Below are positions 1 to 8,210 of a DNA stretch of 64,000 nucleotides, piece after piece; position 1 is the stretch's first letter; each line of letters begins with the position of its first letter. The translations under genes and the position numbers were made by a program. Under the pieces are notes generated by a model. That model was not told the origin of the DNA. It did not search any database and was given only the letters and a program-made list of their open reading frames with translations. The DNA comes from Kitasatospora sp. NBC_00374 (GTDB taxonomy: Bacteria > Actinomycetota > Actinomycetes > Streptomycetales > Streptomycetaceae): contig NZ_CP107964.1 of the NCBI RefSeq assembly GCF_041434935.1, forward strand, positions 4,030,001 to 4,094,000. Direction: 5' to 3'.

Positions 1-1
1 C

Positions 2-310
2 CGCCTGTGCCCGACCGGCGACCCGCTCCACGCCGAGTTCCTCACCCAGCAGGGCCGGTGGGAGGCGAACAAGCGCCGCACCGAGCGCAACGCGGCACGG
101 CGCGCCGCCTGGCGGGCCGCCAGCCGTCACCGGATGGCCCGCCACGCCGCGAGCGACCTGATCACCTACGGCCCGTGGAACGGCGACCGCCCGGCCGCCA
201 CCACCGCCGACGTCATCCGCCGGACCAGCGCCCTGTACGGCGGCCACCTGGACGCGCCCATCACGCCCGCCGAGGCCGCCAAGGCCCTCGAAGCAGCCCT
301 GACCACCTGA
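2..310 (+). CDS. C-terminal part of an AICE protein of unknown function
   Basis: The window opens inside this gene. Reading frame 2 is open from the first bases to a TGA at 308-310, giving about 102 residues. The visible part is basic, with a stretch rich in Arg and Ala (NKRRTERNAARRAAWRAA) followed by a more ordinary alpha-helical tail ending AAKALEAALTT. I do not recognise a family. It lies 111 bp upstream of the traB-like gene in the same orientation, so it belongs to the integrated element. A replication or transfer accessory role is possible, but nothing in the visible part proves it. Confidence 0.6.
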   Translation, partial: RLCPTGDPLHAEFLTQQGRWEANKRRTERNAARRAAWRAASRHRMARHAASDLITYGPWNGDRPAATTADVIRRTSALYGGHLDAPITPAEAAKALEAALTT

Positions 311-421
311 CCACTAGAAGAACAGCGCCACTGGCACCAATCCCGGGACGGCCGCTCAGCTTGCCGGCATGTCGGCCGTCCCGGGCTCTCCACCCACCTG
401 AGATGTGCGGAAGGACGCCCA

Positions 422-2644
422 GTGAACCACGGACCCAACATCCCCGACCCGGACGGCAACGAGGACCTGTTCGCCGCCCTGGAAGCCGACCTCGACAACG
501 ACAGCCAGGGCGGCGACGTCGCGGACCTGGCCAACGTCCGGGCGCTTCGCCCCGGTTACCTGCCCCACCAGCCCAAGCCCACCGACCCGCCCAGCGACGG
601 CGGCGAGCAGGTGGAGCTGGTGCCCACCGACGACGACCACGACGACGAGGACGGGCCGTCCGTCTACGTGGACGACCCCGCCCTGAGCCTGTCGAAGGTG
701 CCGGTCGAGCGGCGGCGTGAGCCACTGCTGCCCAAGTGGGCCTCCAACGCTGCCCAGTTCAAAGCCGCGGCTCGCTGGGCCGCAGGTCAGGCCGCGTACG
801 TCACCGCGTTCCACGCCATCCGGCTGCCCTGGTACGGGGCCAAGCTGGCGCTGCGCGCGCCGCGCGGCCTCGCCCGCACCGTCGGCCGCGCGAGCCGGTG
901 GGTGTCGGACGCGCAGGGCGCCCCAATGCGCGGGGTCGCGGTGCGACGTGAGGACGCCGAGCTGTACCTGAAGCTCACCCGGCAGCGTGACGCGAAGGTC
1001 CGCCTGCGGGGGCTGATCGCCGCCGTCGCCGGGGCCATCGGCGCCGTGGCGCTGTCGGTGCTGTGGGTGATGTCGCCGGGCTGGACGCATCTGGCGCTGC
1101 TGGCCGCCGCCGTCGCCGCGTTCGGCAAGCTGGGGGCGCCGGCCGACGAACCGCTGATCTCCCGGTCCGTGGTGAAGAACAAGACCCCCCGTCTGACCAG
1201 CGACATCGTGGAACGCGCGCTGATGTCGCTCGGCATCGCGGGGATGGGCAAGGGCGCCATCGCGTTCCCCGCCCCGATCACCCGGGACGGGCCCGGGTGG
1301 CGCGCGGATGTCGACCTGCCGCACGGCGTCACGGCCGGGGACATCATGGAGCGCCGCAAGCGTCTCGCGTCCGGCCTGCGGCGCCCGCTGGGCACCGTGT
1401 GGCCGGAGGGCAACGCCGACGAGCACGAGGGACGCCTTGTCCTGTGGGTCGGCGACAAGGACCTGTCCAAGACCGGCAACGTGGTGTGGCCGCTCGCCAA
1501 GGACGGCCGCCACGACCTGTTCAACCCGATCCCGTTCGGCCGCGACCCGCGCGGCCGCTGGATCAACGTCCCGCTCGTCCAGCACAACGTCCTGTTCGGC
1601 TCCCAGCCCGGCCAGGGCAAGACCAGCGCCGTCCGCGTCCTGGCGAGCGGCGTGGCGCTCGACCCGAGCGCCGAGATGTGGACCCACGAACTGAAGGGAT
1701 CCGGCGACCTCGACCCGTTCGAGGCCGTGTCCCACCGGTTCGTCTCCGGCATCGACGCCGAGTCCATCGAATACGCCGCCGAGTCACTGAAGCTGCTGCG
1801 CAAGGAGGTGATGCGCCGCACCGGCGCGCTCAAGAAGCTCCCGCGCGACCTGTGCCCCGACAAGCGCGTCACCCGGCAGATCGCCGACATGGGCATCGGC
1901 CTGCACCCCCTGGCCTGCATCATCGACGAATGCCAGAACCTGTTCGCCGACCCCGCCGTCGGCAAGCAGGCCGGTGAGGACGCCGAGTTCATCATCAAGA
2001 TCGGCCGCGCGTTCGGCGTCATCCTGCTGCTCGCCACCCAGCGCCCCGACAAGGACTCCCTGCCCACCGGGATCTCCGGCAACGTCTCCATCCGGTTCTG
2101 CCTGCGCGTCGCCGGTCAGATCGAGAACGACATGATCCTCGGCACCTCCGCGTACAAGAACGGCGTCCGCGCCACCACCTTCCGCCCCGAGACCGACGCC
2201 GGACTCGGCTACCTGGTCGGCGCCACCTCCACCGCGACCGCGGTGCGCACCGCCTACCTCGACGCCGACGCCACCGAGAAGATCGCCCGCCGCGCGCACG
2301 CCATGCGCACGGCGGCCGGCACCCTCACCGGCCACGCCACCGGCCAGAGCCCGCAGACCTCCGAGCCCAACTCCACGCTGCTGGACGACCTCTCCGCCAT
2401 CTGGCCGCCCAAGGAACCGCGCGTCTGGTCCGAAACCCTCACCACCGCCCTCGCCGCCCTGCGGCCCGACACCTACGGCGGATGGGCCCCCGAACAGCTC
2501 ACCTCCGCCCTCAAGCCGCTCGGCATCGAACCCGGCCAGATCTCCCGCCGCATCGACGGCAAGGTCGTCAACCGACGCGGATTCGACCGCGACGACCTCA
2601 CCACCGCCATCGCGGATCGTAACCGGAAGCGGTCCGCCAGCTAG
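422..2644 (+). CDS. FtsK/SpoIIIE-type DNA translocase, conjugal transfer protein TraB/TraSA-like
   Basis: A 740-residue protein starting at GTG 422 behind GGAAGGA (409-415). An acidic N-terminal region is followed by two membrane segments near residues 195-240. Then comes a RecA-like motor with Walker A GSQPGQGKTSA (about 393-404), Walker B LACIIDECQNLF (about 496) and the ATQRPDKDSLP segment typical of FtsK/TraB motors. The C-terminal 50 residues (GGWAPEQLTSALKPLG onward) resemble a winged-helix DNA-binding domain. In Streptomyces conjugation a single hexameric TraB pumps double-stranded DNA between mycelia and recognises short repeats (clt). The position in an AICE and the neighbouring small genes fit that role. 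Confidence in the family is high; the clt specificity is inferred. Confidence 0.9.
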   Translation: MNHGPNIPDPDGNEDLFAALEADLDNDSQGGDVADLANVRALRPGYLPHQPKPTDPPSDGGEQVELVPTDDDHDDEDGPSVYVDDPALSLSKVPVERRREPLLPKWASNAAQFKAAARWAAGQAAYVTAFHAIRLPWYGAKLALRAPRGLARTVGRASRWVSDAQGAPMRGVAVRREDAELYLKLTRQRDAKVRLRGLIAAVAGAIGAVALSVLWVMSPGWTHLALLAAAVAAFGKLGAPADEPLISRSVVKNKTPRLTSDIVERALMSLGIAGMGKGAIAFPAPITRDGPGWRADVDLPHGVTAGDIMERRKRLASGLRRPLGTVWPEGNADEHEGRLVLWVGDKDLSKTGNVVWPLAKDGRHDLFNPIPFGRDPRGRWINVPLVQHNVLFGSQPGQGKTSAVRVLASGVALDPSAEMWTHELKGSGDLDPFEAVSHRFVSGIDAESIEYAAESLKLLRKEVMRRTGALKKLPRDLCPDKRVTRQIADMGIGLHPLACIIDECQNLFADPAVGKQAGEDAEFIIKIGRAFGVILLLATQRPDKDSLPTGISGNVSIRFCLRVAGQIENDMILGTSAYKNGVRATTFRPETDAGLGYLVGATSTATAVRTAYLDADATEKIARRAHAMRTAAGTLTGHATGQSPQTSEPNSTLLDDLSAIWPPKEPRVWSETLTTALAALRPDTYGGWAPEQLTSALKPLGIEPGQISRRIDGKVVNRRGFDRDDLTTAIADRNRKRSAS

Positions 2645-2652
2645 CCAGCACA

Positions 2653-2694
2653 GGTGCTTGCGCAAGCACCCACACCCCGCTTGCGCAAGCACCC
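2653..2694. repeat. Two palindromes sharing a 15-bp direct repeat (operator or clt candidate)
   Basis: Just after the traB-like stop there is a perfect 18-bp palindrome, GGTGCTTGCGCAAGCACC (2653-2670), and a second perfect 12-bp palindrome, GCTTGCGCAAGC (2679-2690). The two copies share CTTGCGCAAGCACCC at 2657-2671 and 2680-2694, a 23-bp period (about two helical turns). The arrangement suits cooperative binding of a dimeric regulator, or the cis transfer locus that Streptomyces plasmids keep near traB. There is no U-tract, so a terminator role is less likely. Confidence 0.7.
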
Positions 2695-2784
2695 CCGCTA
2701 GCACCCCAACCGGGCGCTCACCAGCACACAAGCGGTAAGCGCCCCACCTGCGAAAACCCCAAAAACAGCCCCGGAGGACCCCTC

Positions 2785-3036
2785 ATGACCCCCGCGCTGC
2801 TCGCTTTCGCCTGCCTCATAGCCGTCACTCTCGGTTATGTCGTGGTGTGTGCGGCCCAGCCGTTCGCCACCTGCCGGACCTGCCACGGCATCGGCCACCA
2901 GCTCACCACCGACCGCAACGGCCGCCCCAAGCGCGGCAAGCCCTGCCGCCGCTGCAAGACCACCGGACTGCGAATCCGCACCGGTCGGCGCCTGCTCAAC
3001 GCCTGGCAACGCACCTACCGCAACGGCACCCGCTAA
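2785..3036 (+). CDS. Small membrane-anchored protein with two CxxC zinc-binding knuckles
   Basis: 83 residues, ATG start behind GGAGGA (2773-2778). Residues about 3-23 form one hydrophobic segment. The rest holds two knuckles, CRTCHGIG (about 31-38) and CRRCKTTG, spaced like a DnaJ-type zinc finger, and a basic C-terminus. Such small 'mobile element transfer' proteins are usual between traB and rep in Streptomyces AICEs, where Spd proteins help plasmid spread between hyphal compartments. No enzymatic motif is present. Function within transfer is inferred from context only. Confidence 0.75.
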   Translation: MTPALLAFACLIAVTLGYVVVCAAQPFATCRTCHGIGHQLTTDRNGRPKRGKPCRRCKTTGLRIRTGRRLLNAWQRTYRNGTR

Positions 3037-3081
3037 CCCCTCCCCCGACCACCAGGCCTGACGCCCCGAAGGAGAACCGCA

Positions 3082-3273
3082 GTGATCGTCTCCGTCTCCA
3101 CCGCCTTCCTGTTCGCCGTCATCACCGGCGCCCTCATCCACGCCAAGCGCGTCGGGGTCGGCGCCGCCCTCGCCGTGTTCCTGTTCGGCTTCACCCTCGC
3201 CTCAACCGGACTCGCCGGGCCCGTCAACGACCTGATCGCCGCCGCCATCACCGCCATCGGCAGCACCAAGTGA
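3082..3273 (+). CDS. Small integral membrane protein, SpdB-like position
   Basis: 63 residues from GTG 3082, preceded by AAGGAGA (3069-3075). Nearly all of it is hydrophobic: one segment near residues 4-20, a second near 25-45, and a short tail. It lies 45 bp after the zinc-knuckle gene, and its stop codon overlaps the next start by 4 bp (GTGA at 3270-3273), so it is the head of a tightly coupled trio. The layout matches the spread-gene clusters of Streptomyces conjugative elements. No family was recognised by motif. Confidence 0.7.
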   Translation: MIVSVSTAFLFAVITGALIHAKRVGVGAALAVFLFGFTLASTGLAGPVNDLIAAAITAIGSTK

Positions 3274-3479
3274 CCACCCCCGACATCCGGCCGCTCGCCG
3301 CCGTCCACCTGCGCGAGGCATTCTCGGCCGCCGCCGACCACGACGGCCCGGCCGCCCTCGCCGCCCTCATGCACATCGACGCCGCCTCCTGGCAGGCGAT
3401 CGAACACCGGATGGCCGCCCTCGGAACCACTGTCCTGGACGCCCTCGCCTTTGCCGCCCGAACCGGAGGAACCCCGTGA
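3270..3479 (+). CDS. Small AICE protein of unknown function
   Basis: 69 residues from GTG 3270, overlapping the previous stop and itself overlapped by the next start at 3476 (GTGA twice). It is soluble and Ala-rich, with two predicted helices (VHLREAFSAAADHDGPAALA and ASWQAIEHRMAALGTTVLDA). Translational coupling on both sides indicates that it is made with its neighbours. I do not recognise the family; the genetic setting suggests a transfer or spread accessory. Confidence 0.7.
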   Translation: MTTPDIRPLAAVHLREAFSAAADHDGPAALAALMHIDAASWQAIEHRMAALGTTVLDALAFAARTGGTP

Positions 3480-3763
3480 GCGCCACCACCGACCTGATCG
3501 CCGCTGCCCTGATCTTCGGCCCGGGCGCGGCGGGCGCCACCGCCTACGCGATCAGCATGCGCGGCCAGCGTGCCGACTCCGCCCGCGTGCGGGCCGTGCT
3601 CGCCGACTCCGCCGCCGAACGCGCCGCCCTCACCGATCACCAGGACGGACCCACCCCGCCCCCGGCCCGCGAGCCCGCACCCGCACCCGCACCCGCACCG
3701 CAGGCCACCCCGCCGGTCCGGCTCGCCACCGTCATCGACTTCCCCATCCGCCGCACCGCCTGA
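3476..3763 (+). CDS. Small AICE protein with one membrane segment and a Pro/Ala-rich region
   Basis: 95 residues from GTG 3476, overlapping the preceding gene by 4 bp. Residues 5-25 (LIAAALIFGPGAAGATAYAI) can form a membrane segment. A charged helix follows, then an Ala-Pro repeat region (about 60-80), and a short tail (VIDFPIRRTA). It is the last member of the coupled small-gene cluster before the replication genes. A membrane-anchored accessory of transfer is likely; the exact role is unknown. Confidence 0.65.
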   Translation: MSATTDLIAAALIFGPGAAGATAYAISMRGQRADSARVRAVLADSAAERAALTDHQDGPTPPPAREPAPAPAPAPQATPPVRLATVIDFPIRRTA

Positions 3764-3863
3764 CCGGACGGAAGACCTCGCAACGACAACGGCGGCCCCC
3801 TTCCGCCAAGAACCGGGGCCGCCGCCAATCCAGCACCGTCATAGAGAACTGGAGACATCCAGC

Positions 3864-4718
3864 ATGACCCAACCGATGGACATTCGGGGAGAGCACCTGC
3901 CCACCGCTCTCTCTTTGGCACCGCACGGCGTGCCCGTGCTGCCGTTGCGAGCCGGGAAGGTGCCGTTCGGCAACTGCCCCGCCTGCGCGAACAACGCGTG
4001 CGGCGGCCGACCGAACATGAAGACCCCCGGCCCCTGCACCTGCCCGGCGCCCTGCCACGGCTGGGCCGCCGCCACCACCGACCCCCACGTCATCAGCGCC
4101 CCGGCGTGGGCGCGGGCATGGCGTGAGGCGGCGGCGGTGGCCTACCACCCCGGCGGCGCGGGCCTGACCGTCGTGGACCTCGACAACACGGACGCCATCG
4201 CGTGGGCCCACACTGACCTGCCCGCCACCCGGATCGTGCGCACCGCCAGGGGTGAGCACTGGCTCTACCAGGGCGTCATGCAGTCCGCCAACGCGGTGCG
4301 GCCCGGCGTGGACATCAAGTCCACGATGGCCTACGCCCGGTGGCTCGGTCTCGGCACCGGCCCCCTCACCGCCCTGCCGGACGTGATCCGCGCCCTGGTT
4401 GTGAAGGAGCCTGCCCCGGTCCGGCCAGCAGCCGTCACCGTGCCCGCCCCGGCCCGGGGCGGGAGGTGCCCGCACCGCAGCCCGGCTTACCTGGAGCGTG
4501 GCATCGCCATGGCGGAGCAGCGCATCACCCAGGCGTCCAGTGCGGTGCACGCGACCGTGTTCGGGGCGTTCCTGGCGGTGCTGTCCACGCATGGCCGGTG
4601 CGGGTGCCTGACCGAGGCGCACACCGCGCGGCTGTTCACCGCCGCGCAGGTCAAGGGCGAATCGCTGCGGCACTGTGCCGACGCGTGGAGCAACGCCCTG
4701 ACCCGGTTGGGGCTGTAG
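3864..4718 (+). CDS. Bifunctional primase-polymerase (Prim-Pol) domain protein, AICE replication
   Basis: 284 residues. ATG 3864 is chosen because GGAG (3851-3854) precedes it and homology-like sequence begins there. The Prim-Pol signature is visible: a DxD pair in VVDLDN (about residues 104-106) and a histidine in TARGEHWLY (about 131), with a conserved GVDIKS segment after it. An N-terminal Cys-rich stretch (NCPACANNACGG and CTCPAPC) probably binds zinc. Prim-Pol proteins make primers and extend them during replication of mobile elements. It is two bases upstream of an ATPase gene, which together form a two-protein replication initiator in place of a rolling-circle RepSA. Confidence 0.85.
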   Translation: MTQPMDIRGEHLPTALSLAPHGVPVLPLRAGKVPFGNCPACANNACGGRPNMKTPGPCTCPAPCHGWAAATTDPHVISAPAWARAWREAAAVAYHPGGAGLTVVDLDNTDAIAWAHTDLPATRIVRTARGEHWLYQGVMQSANAVRPGVDIKSTMAYARWLGLGTGPLTALPDVIRALVVKEPAPVRPAAVTVPAPARGGRCPHRSPAYLERGIAMAEQRITQASSAVHATVFGAFLAVLSTHGRCGCLTEAHTARLFTAAQVKGESLRHCADAWSNALTRLGL

Positions 4719-4720
4719 CC

Positions 4721-6196
4721 GTGGCTGAGGACGAGAAGACCCCGGCGCGCGAGGTCATCGCGGACTACGCGCAAGCGCACTTCCGGTACTTCCGTACCGC
4801 CGACGGGACCGTGTACGCGCAGAAGAACGGCCACCCGGTGGCCCGTCCGATCCGCTCCCAGGGCACGACGGGCAGCCACCGCCAGGAACTCATGGTCGGC
4901 CTGTTCAAGGACGGGATCGGCGTGTTCAACGGCACCGCGTTGAAGGAGGCGCTGGACCTGATCGAGGCGCTGGCCCTGTCTGAGGAGGTGCAGCCGGTCC
5001 ACATCCGGGTGGCCCCCGGGTTCGACGGGGCGACGTGGCTCGACCTGGGCCGCGCCGACGGGCAGTCCGTCCGCATCCACCCCTCCGGCTGGGACGTCGC
5101 CGTCCCGGACCCGCGTGAGGTGTGCTGGCGGCGCACCCAGCTCACCGGCGAACTGCCCCTGCCCGTCAAGGACACCGATGGCAAGGGCATCGACCTGCTG
5201 TTCGGGCTGTGCAACTTCGCCACCGCGGCGACCGAGTGCCTGGCGATCGCGTGGCTGATCGGTTGCCTGGGGCCGTCCGTGCCGGTGCCGGCGCCGTTTC
5301 TCACCGGTCCGCAGGGTGCGGGCAAGTCCAGCGGGGGCCGGATGCTGGTGAGGGTCATCGAGGGTATGAGCGGTGACCTGCGCCGGGCGCCGAAGGACGA
5401 GGAGAACCTGATCGCGGCGGTGGCGGCCGGATGGGTCACGGCCCTGGACAACCTCTCCCACATGACCCCGGACCTGTCCGACGCGATGTGCTGCATCGTG
5501 ACCGGAGCCGAGAGCGTCAAGCGCGCCCTGTTCACCGACGGGGACGTGTTCCGCGTCGGCTACCGCCGGCCCCTGCTCCTGACCGGCATCGACGTGGGCG
5601 TCATCCGGCCGGACCTGGCGGAGCGGCTTCTGCCGCTGCGGCTGGAGCGGCCCGGCGTCCGGGTCACCGAGGCGCAGTTGTGGGCGGAGTACGCGGAGGC
5701 TCTGCCGGCCGTGCTGGGGTCGCTGCTCGATCTGACGGTCAAGGTCCGGGCTGTGGAGGTGGAGACCCCGACTGATCTGCGGATGGCGGACTTCGCGCAC
5801 CTGTGCGCGCAGCTGGATGCGGCGACCGGTCTCGGGGCGCTCGCCGCGTACCGGGCCAGCCTGGACGACCTGAACGACGACGTGATCGAGGGCGACCTCC
5901 TTGCGCAGACCGTCCTCCGGCACGCCGACACCATCGAGCCGGGCACGGCGCAGCGCATGACCTCCACCGAGTGGCTGCACTGCCTCAGCCGCCTCTACAG
6001 CGGCGATGAACTGCGGTCCGTGCCCAAGGGCTGGCCGACCACCGGGAAAGTCCTCTCCGACCGGCTCAAGCGCCTCCAACCCACCCTCGCCGCCCGTGGC
6101 CTGCTCATCGACACCGGCCGCACCAGTCAGGGCCGCTACCTCGAAATGACCCGCCCCGCCCCCGCGCCCCCGCCGGAGCGGGCCCCGCTGTTCTGA
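4721..6196 (+). CDS. ATP-binding replication protein (helicase-like), partner of Prim-Pol
   Basis: 491 residues from GTG 4721, two bases after the primase stop, so translation is probably coupled. A Walker A motif, LTGPQGAGKSSGG, lies near residue 195. A Walker B-like ALDNLSHM follows about 50 residues later, and the polar TGIDVGVIRPDLAERLL segment resembles sensor elements of plasmid and phage replicative ATPases. The N-terminal 150 residues are unassigned. Prim-Pol plus such an ATPase is a known replication module of actinomycete elements, where the ATPase is expected to unwind the origin. The helicase activity is inferred, not shown by motif alone. Confidence 0.8.
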   Translation: MAEDEKTPAREVIADYAQAHFRYFRTADGTVYAQKNGHPVARPIRSQGTTGSHRQELMVGLFKDGIGVFNGTALKEALDLIEALALSEEVQPVHIRVAPGFDGATWLDLGRADGQSVRIHPSGWDVAVPDPREVCWRRTQLTGELPLPVKDTDGKGIDLLFGLCNFATAATECLAIAWLIGCLGPSVPVPAPFLTGPQGAGKSSGGRMLVRVIEGMSGDLRRAPKDEENLIAAVAAGWVTALDNLSHMTPDLSDAMCCIVTGAESVKRALFTDGDVFRVGYRRPLLLTGIDVGVIRPDLAERLLPLRLERPGVRVTEAQLWAEYAEALPAVLGSLLDLTVKVRAVEVETPTDLRMADFAHLCAQLDAATGLGALAAYRASLDDLNDDVIEGDLLAQTVLRHADTIEPGTAQRMTSTEWLHCLSRLYSGDELRSVPKGWPTTGKVLSDRLKRLQPTLAARGLLIDTGRTSQGRYLEMTRPAPAPPPERAPLF

Positions 6197-6210
6197 CCCG
6201 CACCGCCGTT

Positions 6211-6264
6211 CGAACAGCAAGAGGAGCACCGGCGCCCGCGCACGGGTGCTCCTCTTGCTGTTCG
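6211..6264 (+). terminator. Long perfect hairpin after the replication operon
   Basis: Perfect 20-bp arms (6211-6230 and 6245-6264) with a 14-base loop start 14 bp after the ATPase stop. No T-run follows, which is common for actinomycete intrinsic terminators. It probably ends the traB-rep transcript. Confidence 0.7.
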
Positions 6265-6368
6265 GCGAAGCCGCCCAAGGGTCGTGCCGCGCAGCGGCTC
6301 CCTCTTTCGCTGTAAGGCGACCCCAACTGCAACAGACACCCTTCCTTTGTCCTAAGTAGGAAGACGCT

Positions 6369-6575
6369 GCGTCACTCGCGTCACGCGGGCCGAGCAACGG
6401 CCCCTGGCCTGCGCCGACGGCCGTGACGCAGACGCCGGACGCTGCGTCATCCCGCGTCATCCGCGTCATGGGGGTGTGGCACGGCCCGTGACACACCCAT
6501 GACGCACGCCCCAACCGCCGAGGCGCCCAAATTCGCAGGTCAGAGGCCCGATTGACGCTGATGACGCGATGACGC
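6369..6575. repeat. Ten-copy GCGTCA/TGACGC hexamer cluster (origin or operator candidate)
   Basis: Between the replication genes and xis the hexamer GCGTCA occurs at 6369, 6378, 6444, 6454 and 6463. Its complement TGACGC occurs at 6424, 6500, 6553, 6562 and 6570. Neighbouring copies are often 8-10 bp apart, close to one helical turn, and several sit in larger similar blocks (GCTGCGTCA, CGCGTCAT). This is what an iteron-like replication origin or a multi-site operator for Xis or Rep looks like. The region 6265-6649 contains no other gene that I can support. Confidence 0.75.
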
Positions 6576-6649
6576 AGAAATCCGCGCCTCGGACACCTAC
6601 GCACCCCGAGAAGCCCCCGGACACAACACGACTCAACACCGAGGCCCCT

Positions 6650-6895
6650 ATGAGCCGACCCCGTCCTGCTCAGTCCGACGCTCGCGCTGCCCTCCGCAGT
6701 GACTTGCCTGACCGGTACCTCACTCCCGACGACATCGCCGAGATCTTCGGTGTCCCGCGCGAAACCGTCTACCAGTGGCGCAGGAAGCGCACGGGCCCTC
6801 CCGGCTTCCGCGTCGGCAAGCACGTGCGCTACGACCCCGCCGAAGTAGGGGCCTACGTCACCCAGCGCAAGAACGTCGACCGCGTCGCGGCCTGA
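6650..6895 (+). CDS. Helix-turn-helix excisionase (Xis-like)
   Basis: 81 residues with a MerR-type winged HTH: YLTPDDIAEIFGVPRETVYQ (about residues 23-42) followed by the wing FRVGKHVRYDPAEVGAYV. This is the usual excisionase/AlpA fold, which bends DNA at attachment sites and directs the integrase towards excision. I chose ATG 6650; an in-frame ATG at 6569 would add 27 residues but lies inside the hexamer repeats and lacks a ribosome site. It sits 76 bp upstream of the integrase gene, the standard xis-int order of Streptomyces AICEs. Confidence 0.85.
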   Translation: MSRPRPAQSDARAALRSDLPDRYLTPDDIAEIFGVPRETVYQWRRKRTGPPGFRVGKHVRYDPAEVGAYVTQRKNVDRVAA

Positions 6896-6913
6896 CCAAG
6901 CTCCTCACACCGC

Positions 6914-6942
6914 CAGGGGTGGCCGCTTACCGGCCACCCCTG
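6914..6942 (+). terminator. Hairpin between xis and int
   Basis: Perfect 11-bp arms (6914-6924 and 6932-6942) around a 7-base loop, 18 bp after the xis stop and just ahead of the integrase ribosome site (AAAGGA). It may terminate or attenuate transcription so that integrase and excisionase levels differ. Confidence 0.6.
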
Positions 6943-6971
6943 ATCCATGCTGAGAAAGGACTCCACCTCCG

Positions 6972-8210
6972 ATGGCCGGCAGCATCCAAGACCGCTGGTA
7001 CAAGACCGACACCGACGCCAACGGCAAGACCGTGCGAGTCAAGACGGAGCGCTACGGGACCGGGCTCCGCTACCGGGCCCGCTACATCGCCCCTGACGGC
7101 AAGCGCAAGGGCAAGTCCTTCCCCGACGGACAGAAGCGACTCGCCGAGCAGTGGCTGATCAAGGTCACGGCAGACGTGGCCCGAGGCGATTACATCGACC
7201 CGAACGCGTCCCGGACCTCGTTTCAGGAGTTCGCGGAGGGCTGGCTCGCGAGCCAGAGCGGAGACCCGAATACCCGAGCCTCGATGCAGTCTCAGCTCAA
7301 GCTGCACGCCTTCCCGCGCATCGGGTCACGGCCCCTGGGGTCCTTTCAGCCCAGCCACATCCGAGAGTTCGTCACGCAGCTCGAAGCGTCCGGCATGTCC
7401 GGCGCGTACGCCCGTGTGATCTTCTCCAACGTCCGCGCTGTCCTTTCTGCGGCTGTCGAGGACGGCTACCTTCGACGGAACCCGTGCACCTCGCGCACGG
7501 TGACGCTCCCCGAGATGGGCCTTCGCCGTGTCGTTCCCTGGCAGCCGGACCGAGTCTTCGCCATGCGGGCTGCCATGGTCGAACGCTTCCGACCCATGGT
7601 CGACATGGGCGCCGGCTGCGGCCTGCGACAAGGGGAGATCCTCGGGCTGTCCGTGGATGAGCTGGACTTCGACAGCGGGACCCTGCACGTGGTGCAGCAG
7701 CTCAAGCTCAGCCTGAGCAAGCCCGTCTTCGCGCCCCCGAAGGGCGGCAAGCTCCGCGACGTACCGCTGCCCGATCCTGTGGCGGAAGCGCTCAAGGAGC
7801 ACATCAAGCGGTTCCCGCCCATTGAGATCACGCTGCCGTGGATGCGGGCGAACGGCCGGCCCGTGACCAAGCGCCTGATCTTCACTGGGCCCAACGGTGG
7901 CCATGTCTGGCGTACCTCGCTGAATGAGGACCACTGGAAGCCCGCGCTGGCGTCCGTGGGCGTCATCCCGAAAGCCAGGAGCCGGGAGCACACCGCCGCG
8001 CGGGAGCACGGCATGCACGCCCTGAGGCACTTCTACGCGTCGATTCTGTTGGACGCAGGAGAGAGCATCAAGGCAGTCAGCGAGTACCTCGGGCACTCCG
8101 ACCCGGGACTAACGCTGAAGGTGTACGCGCACCTCATGCCGAGCAGCCGCGACCGGGCCCGGCAAGCTCTCGGGCAAGCACTCCGGCCGCCGCAGGACCC
8201 GCCGCGTTAA
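6972..8210 (+). CDS. int: Site-specific tyrosine recombinase (integrase)
   Basis: 412 residues. There is an N-terminal arm-binding and SAM-like core-binding region (about 60-170, with SRTSFQEFAEGWLASQ). The catalytic domain shows the first Arg in GAGCGLRQGEILGL (about 218), HALRHFYAS (about 349-357), LGHSD (about 373) and the nucleophile Tyr in KVYAHLM (about 384). The length is normal for actinomycete integrases. It integrates and, with Xis, excises the element. Being the last gene before the chromosome, it marks the right end of the element. The adjacent chromosomal gene is gpmA; no tRNA gene is visible beside it. Confidence 0.95.
   Translation: MAGSIQDRWYKTDTDANGKTVRVKTERYGTGLRYRARYIAPDGKRKGKSFPDGQKRLAEQWLIKVTADVARGDYIDPNASRTSFQEFAEGWLASQSGDPNTRASMQSQLKLHAFPRIGSRPLGSFQPSHIREFVTQLEASGMSGAYARVIFSNVRAVLSAAVEDGYLRRNPCTSRTVTLPEMGLRRVVPWQPDRVFAMRAAMVERFRPMVDMGAGCGLRQGEILGLSVDELDFDSGTLHVVQQLKLSLSKPVFAPPKGGKLRDVPLPDPVAEALKEHIKRFPPIEITLPWMRANGRPVTKRLIFTGPNGGHVWRTSLNEDHWKPALASVGVIPKARSREHTAAREHGMHALRHFYASILLDAGESIKAVSEYLGHSDPGLTLKVYAHLMPSSRDRARQALGQALRPPQDPPR

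Noticed and set aside
6569..6649. Longer Xis starting at ATG 6569
   Set aside because: That start lies inside the hexamer array, has no ribosome site and adds a polar, unstructured stretch.
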